Assembly: GCF_007096885.1 (NCBI RefSeq)
Contig: NZ_VJNO01000018.1
Location: 62,001 to 126,000, forward strand
Length of the DNA stretch: 64,000 bases
Direction: 5' to 3'
From: Streptomyces sp. 130
Lineage (GTDB): Bacteria; Actinomycetota; Actinomycetes; Streptomycetales; Streptomycetaceae
This document shows, in pieces, positions 43,844 through 52,721 of this stretch. Positions within the stretch are counted from its first letter, which is position 1. Every line of letters starts with the position of its first letter. Both the position numbers and the translations under genes were made by a program. Below the pieces are notes generated by a model. The model did no database searches, had not been told where the DNA came from, and saw only the letters and a list, made by a program, of their open reading frames with translations.

Positions 43844-44496
43844 CGCGTACCTACTGCTGGTCGGCGCGGCGGGATCACCTGAACCTGCCCGCCGCGCGTA
43901 CTGATCCATGCCTCAAGTTCCGCACCGCCCACTTGGCGCGAGGAATTATCACTGATGACGGTGATCGGCCCGAACACCGTGCCCGTCAAGCCGCGAAAAA
44001 CCGTGGTTTCGTCGACCTTGATCTCGAAGTAGTTCTCCTTGACCACGGCGTCGGACAGGTCGCTTCCCCTCATGTCGGTGTCGAGCAACTCCGCGCCGAT
44101 GAAATGTGTTCCGCGGAAACTGGCTCCCCTCGCGTCCACGTCGGACAACGAGGCTCCGACCATGTCCGCCCCGTCGAGCACTGCCGAGCGGAGAACGGCC
44201 TCATCCAGGTTCGCCTTCACCAGGTCCGCTGCCGTCAGGTCCGCGCCCGTCAGGTCTGCCGACTGGAGATCGGCACGGTAGAAGGAGGCTCCGACGAGCC
44301 GTACACCGACGAGTACGGCGTCGGTGAACCAGCAATTCGAGAAATCCCCACCCGAGAGGTCTGCGCCCCGGAAATCCCGCTCCATCCCGTTGAGGTTGAA
44401 TTCATCGGAGGCGAGCCACTCACGGAGCTGCTTCACGGCCGCAGGGTCGGCGGGGAATGCGGCCGGATTCCAGTTCTTACGGATACCAGATGACAC
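43840..44496 (-). CDS. Pentapeptide-repeat protein, copy 1
   Basis: GTG 44496 is chosen by alignment with its paralogue (both reach FPADPAA after 12 to 13 residues) and because GGGGAG precedes it; it overlaps the toxin 3' end by 20 bases. The 218 residues contain repeats such as QSADLTGADLTAADLVKANL and GADMVGASLSDVDARGASF, then the shared tail RGLTGTVFGPITVISDN. Base composition is clearly less GC-rich than neighbours. Being directly downstream of the toxin C-terminus, it is the first candidate for the cognate immunity protein. Confidence 0.8.
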   Translation of the reverse strand: MSSGIRKNWNPAAFPADPAAVKQLREWLASDEFNLNGMERDFRGADLSGGDFSNCWFTDAVLVGVRLVGASFYRADLQSADLTGADLTAADLVKANLDEAVLRSAVLDGADMVGASLSDVDARGASFRGTHFIGAELLDTDMRGSDLSDAVVKENYFEIKVDETTVFRGLTGTVFGPITVISDNSSRQVGGAELEAWISTRGGQVQVIPPRRPAVGTR

Positions 44497-46645
44497 GGTC
44501 TCCCCAACCATTGCTCTCGACGGCTGCCTTGACGCTGTCTATCGCTGCTTGATTTGCGTTACGGACATCGATGATGACGATGCGGCCTCGGACTTCGATC
44601 TGCTTCGCCAACTGCTTCTTGACCCAGGCGCCGTTATTGGCGGGATCGTACGCACCCTTGAACGGTTGCGACTTGTCGCGCACGTTATTGAAAGGTGGGT
44701 AGTCGGAGTGGACACCCTTGATGTCATAGTACTCACCGGTGGTCTCGGAGTAGAATTCGCCCATGTCGGCATCATCCGGTCGCCGGATGTCCTCCGGCAG
44801 GCGCCCGCTCTCGCGGAGATCGAGACCGACGCGTGCTTCATCCATCGACTTGTCGTCGACCTGGCCCTTGTGATCGGGGTCGTGCTTCAAATGGTCGAAC
44901 TCCTCCGGGGCTCGCTGTTCCACCTCGTCCAGGTGGCCCCAGTGGGCTGCCCGTTCCTCCGGTGTGAACGCGGGCAGCGGTTCGTTCGGGCGTTCGCCGC
45001 CCCCGTGCGGGCCCTCGGAAGGCCCGTCCCCGCCGCCACCGGATCCGTTGTCGCCCTCGCCGTGGCCACCGCCACCGCCCGGCGTGCCGGTGTCGGAGCC
45101 GCCGCTGTTGCCACCACCGGTGCCGGTGTGCGACCCCGCACCGGACTCGCCACCGGCGCCGGTGGGGTGCTCCGTCACATGTCCGCCCGTCGACGGGGAG
45201 GTGTGGTGCGTCGTCGTCCCCTCCGGCGAGGAGTGCGGCGGCTTCGCGGAGTTCTCCACGTGCCCCGGGCCCCCCGCGCCCTCCAGGACCTTCTCCCGGT
45301 CCGGGACGCGCTCGTGCGTGTCCGGGAGTTCGTTCTTGTGGGGCTCCGGGACCGGCTCGGTGTCCGGTACGGGGTTGCCGTGCTCGTCGCGGATGACGCC
45401 GTCCTCGCCGACGACGCGCGGGTTGCCCTGGTGGTCGGTGTAGTGGAGGCCCGGGGTCTCGGCCGTCGGGTGCGGGGCCGTGCCGGACGGGGCCGTACGG
45501 GCCATGTCGTCCACGCCCGCGGAACTCGTCCTCAGGCTGTCCAGCAGGTCGCCGACCTTGATCTTGGTGACGCCCGCCGCCTTGCCCAGGTAGCTCATCG
45601 GGTCGACCAGCGCGCCCGCCCTGCCCGCCACCGACGCGGCGTCCGCGACCGCGCCCAGCTTGCCGGCCTTGCCCAGCTTCAGCAGGGAGCCGGAACCGAC
45701 GGTCACCACGTTGAACAGCACCGTGCCGAAGGCGCGTGACGGGTCGTGCCCCCACTCGTCCCAGGCCACCAGCGACTTGCCGAAATTGCGCAGGGCCGCC
45801 TTCTGGCGGTCGCTGTCGCTGTGGTCCGCCGGGCCGAACATCTTGTCCATCGCCCAGTCGTACGGCGTCATGATGTACGCGCTGATGCCGCCGAAGACGT
45901 CACCGATGCCCGACCAGGTCTTCTTGAAGTTGTCCCAGTCGAAGACGTTGACCATGCTGCCGAGGCCCGTGATCGTGCCCCAGACCCCGTCGACGAAGAA
46001 CCCCTTCAGCGCACCACCGACGTTGTCCTTCGTCCACTCCCACGCGGCCCGCAGCCCGGTGTACTCGCGCTCGTCGACCGTGCCCCACGGCGTCTCACCG
46101 GCGTCCTTGACGTCGTCCGCCTTGAAGCCGTACATCCCGGCCTTGTGCGAACCGTCGTCCACGACGAAGTGCGTCCCGCCCACCAGCGCCGTGATCTTGT
46201 TGGCCGCGTCGCGCTCGGCGCCCTGGAAGGCCACCCACGTCGTGCCGACCTCGTGCACCAGCCGGGCGTTCTCGTCGATCTTGTCCTGGTCCTGCTGCCA
46301 GTCGTCGTCGTCCCTGTTCTCCGCGACGAACCGCGCCGCGTCCTCCCGGAGCCGGTTCATCTTCGCCACCAGCGGCCGGGCCGCCGTCGCGAACCCCGAG
46401 AGCGCCCCGCTCACCGACTCCAGCTTGTCCGCGAACGCGTCGGCCTTGTCGCGTACCGGCATCGTGGAGTCGAGCAACTCCTCCTGCTCCGGGGCGTCGT
46501 AGACCGGGTCCAGCGCCTGGAAGGCCGTGTGGACGTCCTTGCCCGTGGTCCGGATGTCGGAGGCGGTCGTCTTCAGCGTGGCCGCGTGCTTCTCCAGGGC
46601 CTCCAGATTGCCGGTGAAGAAGGGGATCTTCGCCAGGTCGATCAC
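44477..46645 (-). CDS. Polymorphic toxin with CdiA tRNase-like C-terminus
   Basis: The 722 residues form three parts. The N-terminal 230 are helical and resemble WXG/LXG export domains (LEALEKHAATLKTTASDIR). A Gly/Ser/Thr/Pro/His-rich linker spans about 390-560. The last 120 residues contain an acidic/lysine PD-(D/E)XK-like motif, EFYSETTGEYYDIKG, and end DSVKAAVESNGWGDRVIWYP, the pattern I associate with the CdiA_C_tRNase domain. Such effectors cleave tRNA in competitors after export. GTG 46645 overlaps the upstream stop (GTGA). The C-terminal coding DNA is less GC-rich than the rest, consistent with exchange of toxin tips. Confidence 0.8.
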   Translation of the reverse strand: MIDLAKIPFFTGNLEALEKHAATLKTTASDIRTTGKDVHTAFQALDPVYDAPEQEELLDSTMPVRDKADAFADKLESVSGALSGFATAARPLVAKMNRLREDAARFVAENRDDDDWQQDQDKIDENARLVHEVGTTWVAFQGAERDAANKITALVGGTHFVVDDGSHKAGMYGFKADDVKDAGETPWGTVDEREYTGLRAAWEWTKDNVGGALKGFFVDGVWGTITGLGSMVNVFDWDNFKKTWSGIGDVFGGISAYIMTPYDWAMDKMFGPADHSDSDRQKAALRNFGKSLVAWDEWGHDPSRAFGTVLFNVVTVGSGSLLKLGKAGKLGAVADAASVAGRAGALVDPMSYLGKAAGVTKIKVGDLLDSLRTSSAGVDDMARTAPSGTAPHPTAETPGLHYTDHQGNPRVVGEDGVIRDEHGNPVPDTEPVPEPHKNELPDTHERVPDREKVLEGAGGPGHVENSAKPPHSSPEGTTTHHTSPSTGGHVTEHPTGAGGESGAGSHTGTGGGNSGGSDTGTPGGGGGHGEGDNGSGGGGDGPSEGPHGGGERPNEPLPAFTPEERAAHWGHLDEVEQRAPEEFDHLKHDPDHKGQVDDKSMDEARVGLDLRESGRLPEDIRRPDDADMGEFYSETTGEYYDIKGVHSDYPPFNNVRDKSQPFKGAYDPANNGAWVKKQLAKQIEVRGRIVIIDVRNANQAAIDSVKAAVESNGWGDRVIWYP

Positions 46646-47031
46646 TTCTCGGGACCCTTCCCCTTCAGCTCCTCCGGGGTCGGCGCCTTGGAATACTGCT
46701 CCTGTTTGTTCTTCGCCATCTCCAGATCGCCCGCGAGGTACGCCTCAGTGGCCAGCCGCGCCCCCGTCATCGACTTCGCCGCCCGCACCGGGAGGAACTT
46801 GAGGTCGTCGAGCGTGTGCTGCTGGAACTCCTGCAACGCCTGGGCCACCGGCCCGAACGCGCCACCGGCCGGGATCTCGGTGCCGCCCAGCACCATCGTG
46901 CCCGCCGATGTCGCCGACCCCACCAGACCGTCGTTGTACGACGTGAACTCCGCCTCGAAGTCGCCGCCCACCTCAGCGGTCTTCGTCAGGACCCGACGCA
47001 CGCCGTCGGGGTCGATGTCCCACTTGGTCAC
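46642..47031 (-). CDS. DUF6507/WXG100-like small protein
   Basis: The 129-residue helical protein begins MTKWDIDPDGVRRVLTKTAE and continues with a hairpin-like second helix (FGPVAQALQEFQQHTLDDLK). This matches small DUF6507 proteins that precede polymorphic toxins in actinobacteria, probably as partner of the toxin N-terminal helices for type VII-like export. The family label is from memory. It is the first gene of the operon and is joined to the toxin gene by a GTGA overlap. Confidence 0.72.
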   Translation of the reverse strand: MTKWDIDPDGVRRVLTKTAEVGGDFEAEFTSYNDGLVGSATSAGTMVLGGTEIPAGGAFGPVAQALQEFQQHTLDDLKFLPVRAAKSMTGARLATEAYLAGDLEMAKNKQEQYSKAPTPEELKGKGPEK

Positions 47032-47114
47032 GGTGCCCCCCGTAAAGAATCGCTTCCACCCGGCGTCCGGGCGCCGGCGCGCCGAAGCACGGGCGCACCG
47101 AAGCGCACCCCGCC

Positions 47115-47143
47115 ATCCTGCACCGGCAACCGGGATGGATCAA
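47115..47143 (-). promoter_or_regulatory. Candidate promoter of the toxin operon
   Basis: On the minus strand TTGATC (47143-47138), a 17-base spacer and CAGGAT (47120-47115) lie about 85 bases upstream of ATG 47031. Confidence 0.35.
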
Positions 47144-47201
47144 ACCCCTTGTTGCCGTATGCAAAGACGCGGCGGGGTGCGCCGTGGTTCCGGTCAGCCC
47201 G

Positions 47202-48578
47202 TCAGCGCCACGGGCCCGTGACCGCGAAGGTCGTGCCCGGTGTATAGACGTTCACGTACATCGTCCCGTAATCCGGTGCGAACGTGACGCCCGCGAATTC
47301 GCCCCACTCCGGCTCCTCGGGCGTCCCGATGTTCTGCCGGCCGCGTGCCATCGGGTACACCTCGCCGCGCCGGGTCAGGCCGAACACGTGCTGGGCGCCC
47401 TGGCCGTCCTCACAGACCATCAGGCCGCCGTCGGGGGCCAGGGTGATGTTGTCGGGGGACTCGCCGGGGAGCTGGAGACCGGTGTCCGGGCCGAAGGCGA
47501 TGACCAGCGTGAGCCGGTGGCGGTGCGGGTCGTAGCGCCAGACCTGCCCGTAGTGGTCCGCCGCCGAGCCCTCCGCGCTGTGCGCGAAGCTGGAGACGAA
47601 GTAGACGCACGAACCGCCCCAGTAGCAGCCCTCCAGCTTCTGGCCATGGGTGATGCCCCTCCGGCCGAAGTCCTGGAAACGGATGGGCGTTTCCACGGCC
47701 TGCGGGTCCGGTACGGGCACCCACTCGACGCCGTCGAACACCGTCCCGGTCTCCTGGACGGCCGAGAGGTCGGGCACCCCCGGCACCCGCATGGCCTCCA
47801 GCCGCCCGCCCGCCCGCAGCGAACCCGTGCCGCCCAGCGGCTTCTCCGGCAGGAAGCGGTAGAACAGCCCGAACGGCTTCTCGAAGGCGTCCTCCGTCTC
47901 GTACACCGTCCCGTCGCGCGGGTCCACCGCGATCGCCTCGTGCTGGAAGCGGCCCATCGCCGTGAGCGGGACGGCGCCGGTGCGGCGCGGGTCGGCGCCG
48001 TCCACCTCGAAGACGTAGCCGTGATCCTTGGTGTAGCCGTTGGTGCCGGCCTTGTCCTCGGTCTCCTCGCAGGTCAGCCAGGTGTTCCAGGGGGTGCGCC
48101 CGCCCGCGCAGTTCACCGCCGTGCCGGCGATGGCGACGCGCTCGGACAGCACGCGGTTGTGGCCGTCGAGCTCCAGGGCCGTACACCCGCCCTTGCCCGT
48201 CGGGTCGTACGTCAGCCCTTCGACCACCGGCACCGGGATCGCGGCGTCCACCCGGTTCTCGTGGTTGCGGACCAGCCGGACGTGCCCGCCCCGGGCCTTG
48301 AACGCGGCCATCCCGTCGCAGTGGCTGGGCACCCGCCCCTCGCCGGAACGGAGCCGGTCGCCCTCCCGGGACAGCACCCGGTAGTGGAAGCCTTTCGGCA
48401 GGTCGAGCAGGCCGTCCGGGTCCGGCACCAGCGGGCCGTAACCCTCGTGACCGCGTGCGGCGGAGGTGCCCGCGAAGAGTTCGGTGAACGCCCCGGTGAA
48501 GGCGATCGAGACGGCGGCGGCGCCGCCCGCTGCAAGAACGTTCCGCCGGGTGGCGGCGGGGCGGGGTGCGACTGACAT
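47202..48578 (-). CDS. Tat-exported PhoX/DUF839 family phosphatase-like protein
   Basis: The 458-residue protein has a twin-arginine signal peptide (ATRRNVLAAGGAAAVSIAFT). PhoX-family stretches follow: VRNHENR, GGTAVNCAGG-type loop AGTAVNCAGGRTPWNTWLTC with CEE, GRFQHEAIAVDPRDGTVYET and a terminal SPDNITLAPDGGLMVCED. PhoX enzymes are calcium/iron-dependent phosphatases exported folded. The gene is monocistronic. Phosphate regulation is plausible but no PHO box was identified. Confidence 0.85.
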   Translation of the reverse strand: MSVAPRPAATRRNVLAAGGAAAVSIAFTGAFTELFAGTSAARGHEGYGPLVPDPDGLLDLPKGFHYRVLSREGDRLRSGEGRVPSHCDGMAAFKARGGHVRLVRNHENRVDAAIPVPVVEGLTYDPTGKGGCTALELDGHNRVLSERVAIAGTAVNCAGGRTPWNTWLTCEETEDKAGTNGYTKDHGYVFEVDGADPRRTGAVPLTAMGRFQHEAIAVDPRDGTVYETEDAFEKPFGLFYRFLPEKPLGGTGSLRAGGRLEAMRVPGVPDLSAVQETGTVFDGVEWVPVPDPQAVETPIRFQDFGRRGITHGQKLEGCYWGGSCVYFVSSFAHSAEGSAADHYGQVWRYDPHRHRLTLVIAFGPDTGLQLPGESPDNITLAPDGGLMVCEDGQGAQHVFGLTRRGEVYPMARGRQNIGTPEEPEWGEFAGVTFAPDYGTMYVNVYTPGTTFAVTGPWR

Positions 48579-48671
48579 GAGCGACTCCCTGCTGGGGGGA
48601 CAGGTGGCATGGCTTCGTCAAGAGCAGCCCTGCCCATCCGAGGCCACCGGTGAACGTTGTCATGCCGGCCT

Positions 48672-50189
48672 TCACGGACCGCAGCCGACGCTCCGGGGCA
48701 GCAGCAGGCGGAAGACGCAGCCGTAGCCCGGCCGGGTGTCGACTTCGAGCCGGCCCCCGTGCGCCTCGGCGATGGTCGCCGCGATCGACAGGCCGAGCCC
48801 GGACCCCGGCCGACCGCCCTCCCGGTCCGCAGACGGCCCCCGGTAGAACCGCTCGAACACCTGCCGGGCCGCGTCGGCCGCCAGCCCGGGCCCGTCGTCC
48901 GCGACCTCCACCACGCACGCCGCCACCCCGGCGGGCAGCGCCGCCGTCGCCCCGCAGCGGCCGGGCCGGTCGGTCCCGCCGGTGTCCGGGCCGGTGCGCA
49001 CGGAGCCGACCCGCACCTCGACGCGCGTCCCGGGCGGGGTGTGCACGCAGGCGTTGGCCAGCAGATTGCCGATGACCTGGGAGAGCTGGTGGGCGTCGCC
49101 CAGCGCCTCCACCACGTCCAGCGCGTCCCCGGACCCGCCCCCTCCGCCCCCGGCCAGCGATGCCAGCCTCACGTCGCGGCCCGGATGCGCGACCACGGCC
49201 GCGCCGACCCCGTCCGCCGCGAGCGACAGCAGGTCCACGGTCTCGCGGTGCGCCACGGGGGCGTACCCCAGCTTGGCCAGCAGGAAGAGATCGTCCACGA
49301 GCCGGCTCATCCGCTCTGCGTTCCGGGCGATCAGCACATGGGCCTCGCGCCGGCGGGCGGCGGGCAGGCTCGGCTGCTCCACGAGGAGTTCGGCGAACCC
49401 CTGGATCGAGGTGAGCGGGGTGCGCAGTTCGTGCCCCGCGTCCGCCATGAAACGGCGCAGCCGCCGCTCGGACGCGTCCTTGCGGTGCAGAGCGGCCCGG
49501 ACCTGGCCGAGCATCGTGTTGAACGCGAGCCCGAGCCGCCCGGTCTCCGTGCGCGGGTCGGTGTCCGTGACCGTCAGGGCCGACTCACCGCCGGTGATCC
49601 GCAGCGCGGTCCGCTCCATCCGGGCCAACGGCCGCAGCCCCAGGCGCACGGCGGCGCTGCCCAGCAGCCCGACCCCGGCCGCGGTGGCGAGCCCGATCGC
49701 GAGGCTGAACCACAGCAGCTTCGCCGTGGCCCCCTCCACCGTGCCCAGCGGCAGCGCGACGACGACGCGCCGCCCGTCCGGACCCGTGTCGGCGACCACC
49801 CGCCACGCCGAACCGCCCTCCGCGTCCGGCACGGTGGCGGGCCGGCCGCGCTCCCGGGCGAGGCCGGAGGCGGTCGCGGGCAGCCGGGGGCGTCCGGCGC
49901 CGCTGCCGAGCGAATCGGGCCGGAGCCGCCCGTCGGAGCCGTAGAAGAAGACTCGGAAGTCGGAGGGCAGGGCCTCCTCCGGCGCGGGGCCGTGGAGCGG
50001 CCTCCCGTACGCGGCCGGGGGCGGCGGGCGGAACTGGACGAGCCGTTGGTCGATCTGCCCCGTCAGCCACGACCGCATCACCGCGAGCCCCGCCGCCTGC
50101 GAGACCAGCACGGCCGCGGTGGCGAGGACGGCCGAGATCAGCACCAGCCGGGTCCGCACCGAGCGGGGCCGGCGCGGCGGAAACCTCAC
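48672..50189 (-). CDS. Two-component sensor histidine kinase
   Basis: GTG 50189 overlaps the response-regulator stop (GTGA), giving 505 residues. Two membrane spans (LISAVLATAAVLVSQAAGLA; LWFSLAIGLATAAGVGLLGS) flank an extracellular sensor of about 130 residues rich in Pro/Arg. A HAMP domain leads to the H-box FMADAGHELRTPLTSI near residue 255, an N-box QLSQVIGNLLANAC, and G-boxes DDGPG and GSGLGLSI. A poly-Gly stretch (GGGGGGSG) interrupts the ATPase part. It phosphorylates the adjacent OmpR-type regulator; the signal is unknown. Confidence 0.92.
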   Translation of the reverse strand: MRFPPRRPRSVRTRLVLISAVLATAAVLVSQAAGLAVMRSWLTGQIDQRLVQFRPPPPAAYGRPLHGPAPEEALPSDFRVFFYGSDGRLRPDSLGSGAGRPRLPATASGLARERGRPATVPDAEGGSAWRVVADTGPDGRRVVVALPLGTVEGATAKLLWFSLAIGLATAAGVGLLGSAAVRLGLRPLARMERTALRITGGESALTVTDTDPRTETGRLGLAFNTMLGQVRAALHRKDASERRLRRFMADAGHELRTPLTSIQGFAELLVEQPSLPAARRREAHVLIARNAERMSRLVDDLFLLAKLGYAPVAHRETVDLLSLAADGVGAAVVAHPGRDVRLASLAGGGGGGSGDALDVVEALGDAHQLSQVIGNLLANACVHTPPGTRVEVRVGSVRTGPDTGGTDRPGRCGATAALPAGVAACVVEVADDGPGLAADAARQVFERFYRGPSADREGGRPGSGLGLSIAATIAEAHGGRLEVDTRPGYGCVFRLLLPRSVGCGP

Positions 50190-50905
50190 GGGGCGTTCTC
50201 GCGCGGCAGCCGCAGGCAGTAGCCCACGCCGCGCACGGTGTGGATCAGCGGCCGGTCCGCGCGGTCGATCTTGCGGCGCAGGTTCTTGATGTACGTGTCC
50301 ACGATGCGGGTGTCGCCGGCGAAGCCGTAGCTCCACACGTCCAGCAGGATCTCCTGCTTCTCCAGCACCTTCTCGGCCTGCGACACCAGGCACACCAGCA
50401 GCCGGAACTCGGTCGGTGACAGCCGCACCGGCTCCCCGCCCCGGTGCACGGTGTGCCGCTCGCGGTCGACGCTCAGGTCCGCGTACCGCAGCGGCGGCTG
50501 CTCGGCCGGCGGGCGGGGCGCGCCGCCGGTGCGGCGCAGGATGGCCCGGATGCGCAGCAGGATCTCCTGGATGTGGAACGGCTTGGTGACGTAGTCGTCG
50601 CCGCCCGAGCTGAGCCCGATGATGCGGTCCTCGATGTCCGTGCGCGCGGTCAGGAACAGCACCGGGGTGTAGTCGCCCCGGGACCGCAGCGCCCGCGTCA
50701 CGGCGAAGCCGTCCGTGTCCGGAAGCGTCACGTCCAGCACGACCAGGTCCGGGCGGCGGCGTGCCACCTCGTCCAGCGCGTCCCGCCCGTTCGCCGCCGA
50801 GGCGACGCCGAGACCGGCCGCGGTCAGGGCGGAGGTGAGCAGCGTACGGATACCGGGGTCGTCCTCGACGACCAGGACGCGGTGCCGGGCGGACCGGTCG
50901 CCCAT
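50186..50905 (-). CDS. OmpR/PhoB-family response regulator
   Basis: ATG 50905 is preferred (GAGGTGAT upstream); GTG 50917 is in frame. The 239 residues comprise a receiver domain with the acidic pair VVEDD, phospho-acceptor aspartate in LVVLDVTLPDTDGF, the threonine in LFLTAR and lysine in VTKPF. A winged-helix DNA-binding domain follows, with DLSVDRERHTVHRGGEPVRL, SYGFAGDTRIVDTYIKNLRR and TVRGVGYCLR. It is co-translated with the kinase downstream. Targets may include the upstream CotH or the downstream PhoX gene, but no operator was found. Confidence 0.93.
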   Translation of the reverse strand: MGDRSARHRVLVVEDDPGIRTLLTSALTAAGLGVASAANGRDALDEVARRRPDLVVLDVTLPDTDGFAVTRALRSRGDYTPVLFLTARTDIEDRIIGLSSGGDDYVTKPFHIQEILLRIRAILRRTGGAPRPPAEQPPLRYADLSVDRERHTVHRGGEPVRLSPTEFRLLVCLVSQAEKVLEKQEILLDVWSYGFAGDTRIVDTYIKNLRRKIDRADRPLIHTVRGVGYCLRLPRENAP

Positions 50906-51000
50906 GGGAAGGATCACCTCGCGAGGTTGCGGACACGGTCCGGGCGGCGCCGTGCGGCGCGATGCTACGGGCCGAACTTGTGCGCGTTCACAGGAACGGC

Positions 51001-51031
51001 GGCGCGCCCCGGAGGGGGCCCGGGGCGCGCC
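51001..51031 (-). terminator. Stem-loop terminator after the CotH gene
   Basis: A perfect 12-bp stem with a 7-base loop lies five bases beyond the CotH stop (51036, minus strand). Confidence 0.75.
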
Positions 51032-51035
51032 GGGG

Positions 51036-52721
51036 TCAGCCGGTCACCTCCTTGTCCTTCGCCAGGGCCGCCGTGCGCTCGGTGACCGTGGTGCGCAGGG
51101 CGCCGACGGCGCTCTTCACGTCCTTCGCGGGGACACCGGCGCGGGTCGCCTGCTCCGCGAGGTCGTCCAGGGACTTCGTCGCCTTCCCGGAGGCGTAGAA
51201 CTTCTCGTACAGGTCCCGGTACGCCTCCTGATAGACCGCGTCGAAGGCGTCGAGCTCCAGGAACCGGTCCTTGAGGGCGTGCCCGGACATCATGCCGCCG
51301 CCGCGCCGCCCGCCGGCCGCGTCGTCGCCGTCAGGTGTGCCGGGGAAACCCTCGGGCGCCCCCTCGGGCATGCCTTCCGGCTGCTGGCCGCCGCCCTGCG
51401 CTCCGCCGGGGCCCTGCGCTCCGCCGGGGCCGCCGCCTCGGCCGCCGCCGGGTCCCGCGCCCATGCTCATCCGGTCGTCCGGCCCCGCCGTCGCGTCCCC
51501 GCTGAAGGTGAGGTTGTAGTCCCAGCCGAGCACCGAGAACTTCTTGCTGTTCAGGTCGTAACCGAGGAGGTAGTTCTTCCCCGGGCCCGCCATGTCGTCG
51601 AAGTTCATCAGCAGGTTCTGCGTGGCGACGTAGTGGGCGAACGAGTCGACGTCGACGTACGTGCCGAGATCGGCGGCGAACTCCTCGTCGGAGGACTTCT
51701 CGACCCACTCGGTCAGCTTCATGACCGGTTCCAGGTCCTGGCTGCCGACCTTGTTGAGCTGCCGGAAGGACGTCTCGTACTTCGACGGGTCGTCCCCCTG
51801 GTAGTCGAACGTGCCGCCCGCCCTCGCCTTGTAGACCACGGACTCGCCCCCGGCCGCCTCCGCGTACTCGGTGTCCGGGTTCTCGACCATCAGCCGGACG
51901 GCCGTCGGCCGGTTGTTGACCTTCAGGGTCGTGAAGCCGTACCGCTCGGCCGGCTCCCCGGTGCCGTCGATCAGCGAGAGCGCCAGCGCCTCGTTGAGGG
52001 GGACCTGCGCGTTGCTGCCCGGGCGCAGCGAGATCTCCCGCTCACCCTGGTAGGCGCGGCCCTCCACGTACTCGTCGATCTTGATCAGCCAGGGCAGTTC
52101 CTCGGGCTTGTCGGCGGAGAGGTCGTACTGCGCCATTCCGCCGCCGCGCCCGCCGGCCGCCCCGCCCGGGACTTGCCCGCCACCGGCCGGGCCGCCCGGG
52201 GCCTGCCCGCCGCGCTGTCCCGTACCGCCCGCCGGCATGCCGCCGTCAGGCATCCCCTCAGGCATCCCGCCCGGCATGCCTCCCGGACCGCCGCCCTGGC
52301 CACCGCCCCGGTTGCCCCCCTGAAGGGACCTCAGGGTCGAGTTGCCCTTGAGGCGGATGCCGACATCGCTCAGGAAGACCCCGTCGATCGTGAGGTCGGC
52401 CGGGATGGAGTCCTTCGTGCCGTCCTTCTTGAACTCCTTCATCATCTTGTCGAAGTCGGTCTGCTCGTACTCCAGTTGGACGGAGTGCCGCACCGACGTG
52501 TCGTAGAGGCCGACCGTGCCCCGCACGTCGTCCGTGATCGTGTCCGCCTCCACCCGCGAGGCGGAGGTGACGTACGGGGAGATCCGGGCGTCGCCGAACG
52601 CGTACAGCATCACCGCGAGCCCGGCGCACAGCGCGCCGGCGGGCTTCCAGTGGTGCCGCAGGCGCACGGGCACCCGGTCGCGCAGCCGTCGACCGCGGGG
52701 CGTGCCGTCGACGGGGCTCAC
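51036..52721 (-). CDS. CotH-kinase-family protein
   Basis: The 561-residue protein has one N-terminal membrane anchor (AGALCAGLAVMLYAFGDA). The CotH fold appears as IRLKGNSTLRSL, PWLIKIDEYVEGRAYQGERE and the active-site-like YVATQNLLMNFDDMAGPGKN with LGWDYNLTFSGD. CotH kinases phosphorylate secreted proteins. Two Gly/Met/Pro-rich low-complexity inserts occur (about residues 135-195 and 425-490). GTG 52721 overlaps the DUF4956 stop. Grouping with VTC and DUF4956 genes recurs in bacteria and points to polyphosphate or surface-related work (recalled). Confidence 0.88.
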   Translation of the reverse strand: MSPVDGTPRGRRLRDRVPVRLRHHWKPAGALCAGLAVMLYAFGDARISPYVTSASRVEADTITDDVRGTVGLYDTSVRHSVQLEYEQTDFDKMMKEFKKDGTKDSIPADLTIDGVFLSDVGIRLKGNSTLRSLQGGNRGGGQGGGPGGMPGGMPEGMPDGGMPAGGTGQRGGQAPGGPAGGGQVPGGAAGGRGGGMAQYDLSADKPEELPWLIKIDEYVEGRAYQGEREISLRPGSNAQVPLNEALALSLIDGTGEPAERYGFTTLKVNNRPTAVRLMVENPDTEYAEAAGGESVVYKARAGGTFDYQGDDPSKYETSFRQLNKVGSQDLEPVMKLTEWVEKSSDEEFAADLGTYVDVDSFAHYVATQNLLMNFDDMAGPGKNYLLGYDLNSKKFSVLGWDYNLTFSGDATAGPDDRMSMGAGPGGGRGGGPGGAQGPGGAQGGGQQPEGMPEGAPEGFPGTPDGDDAAGGRRGGGMMSGHALKDRFLELDAFDAVYQEAYRDLYEKFYASGKATKSLDDLAEQATRAGVPAKDVKSAVGALRTTVTERTAALAKDKEVTG

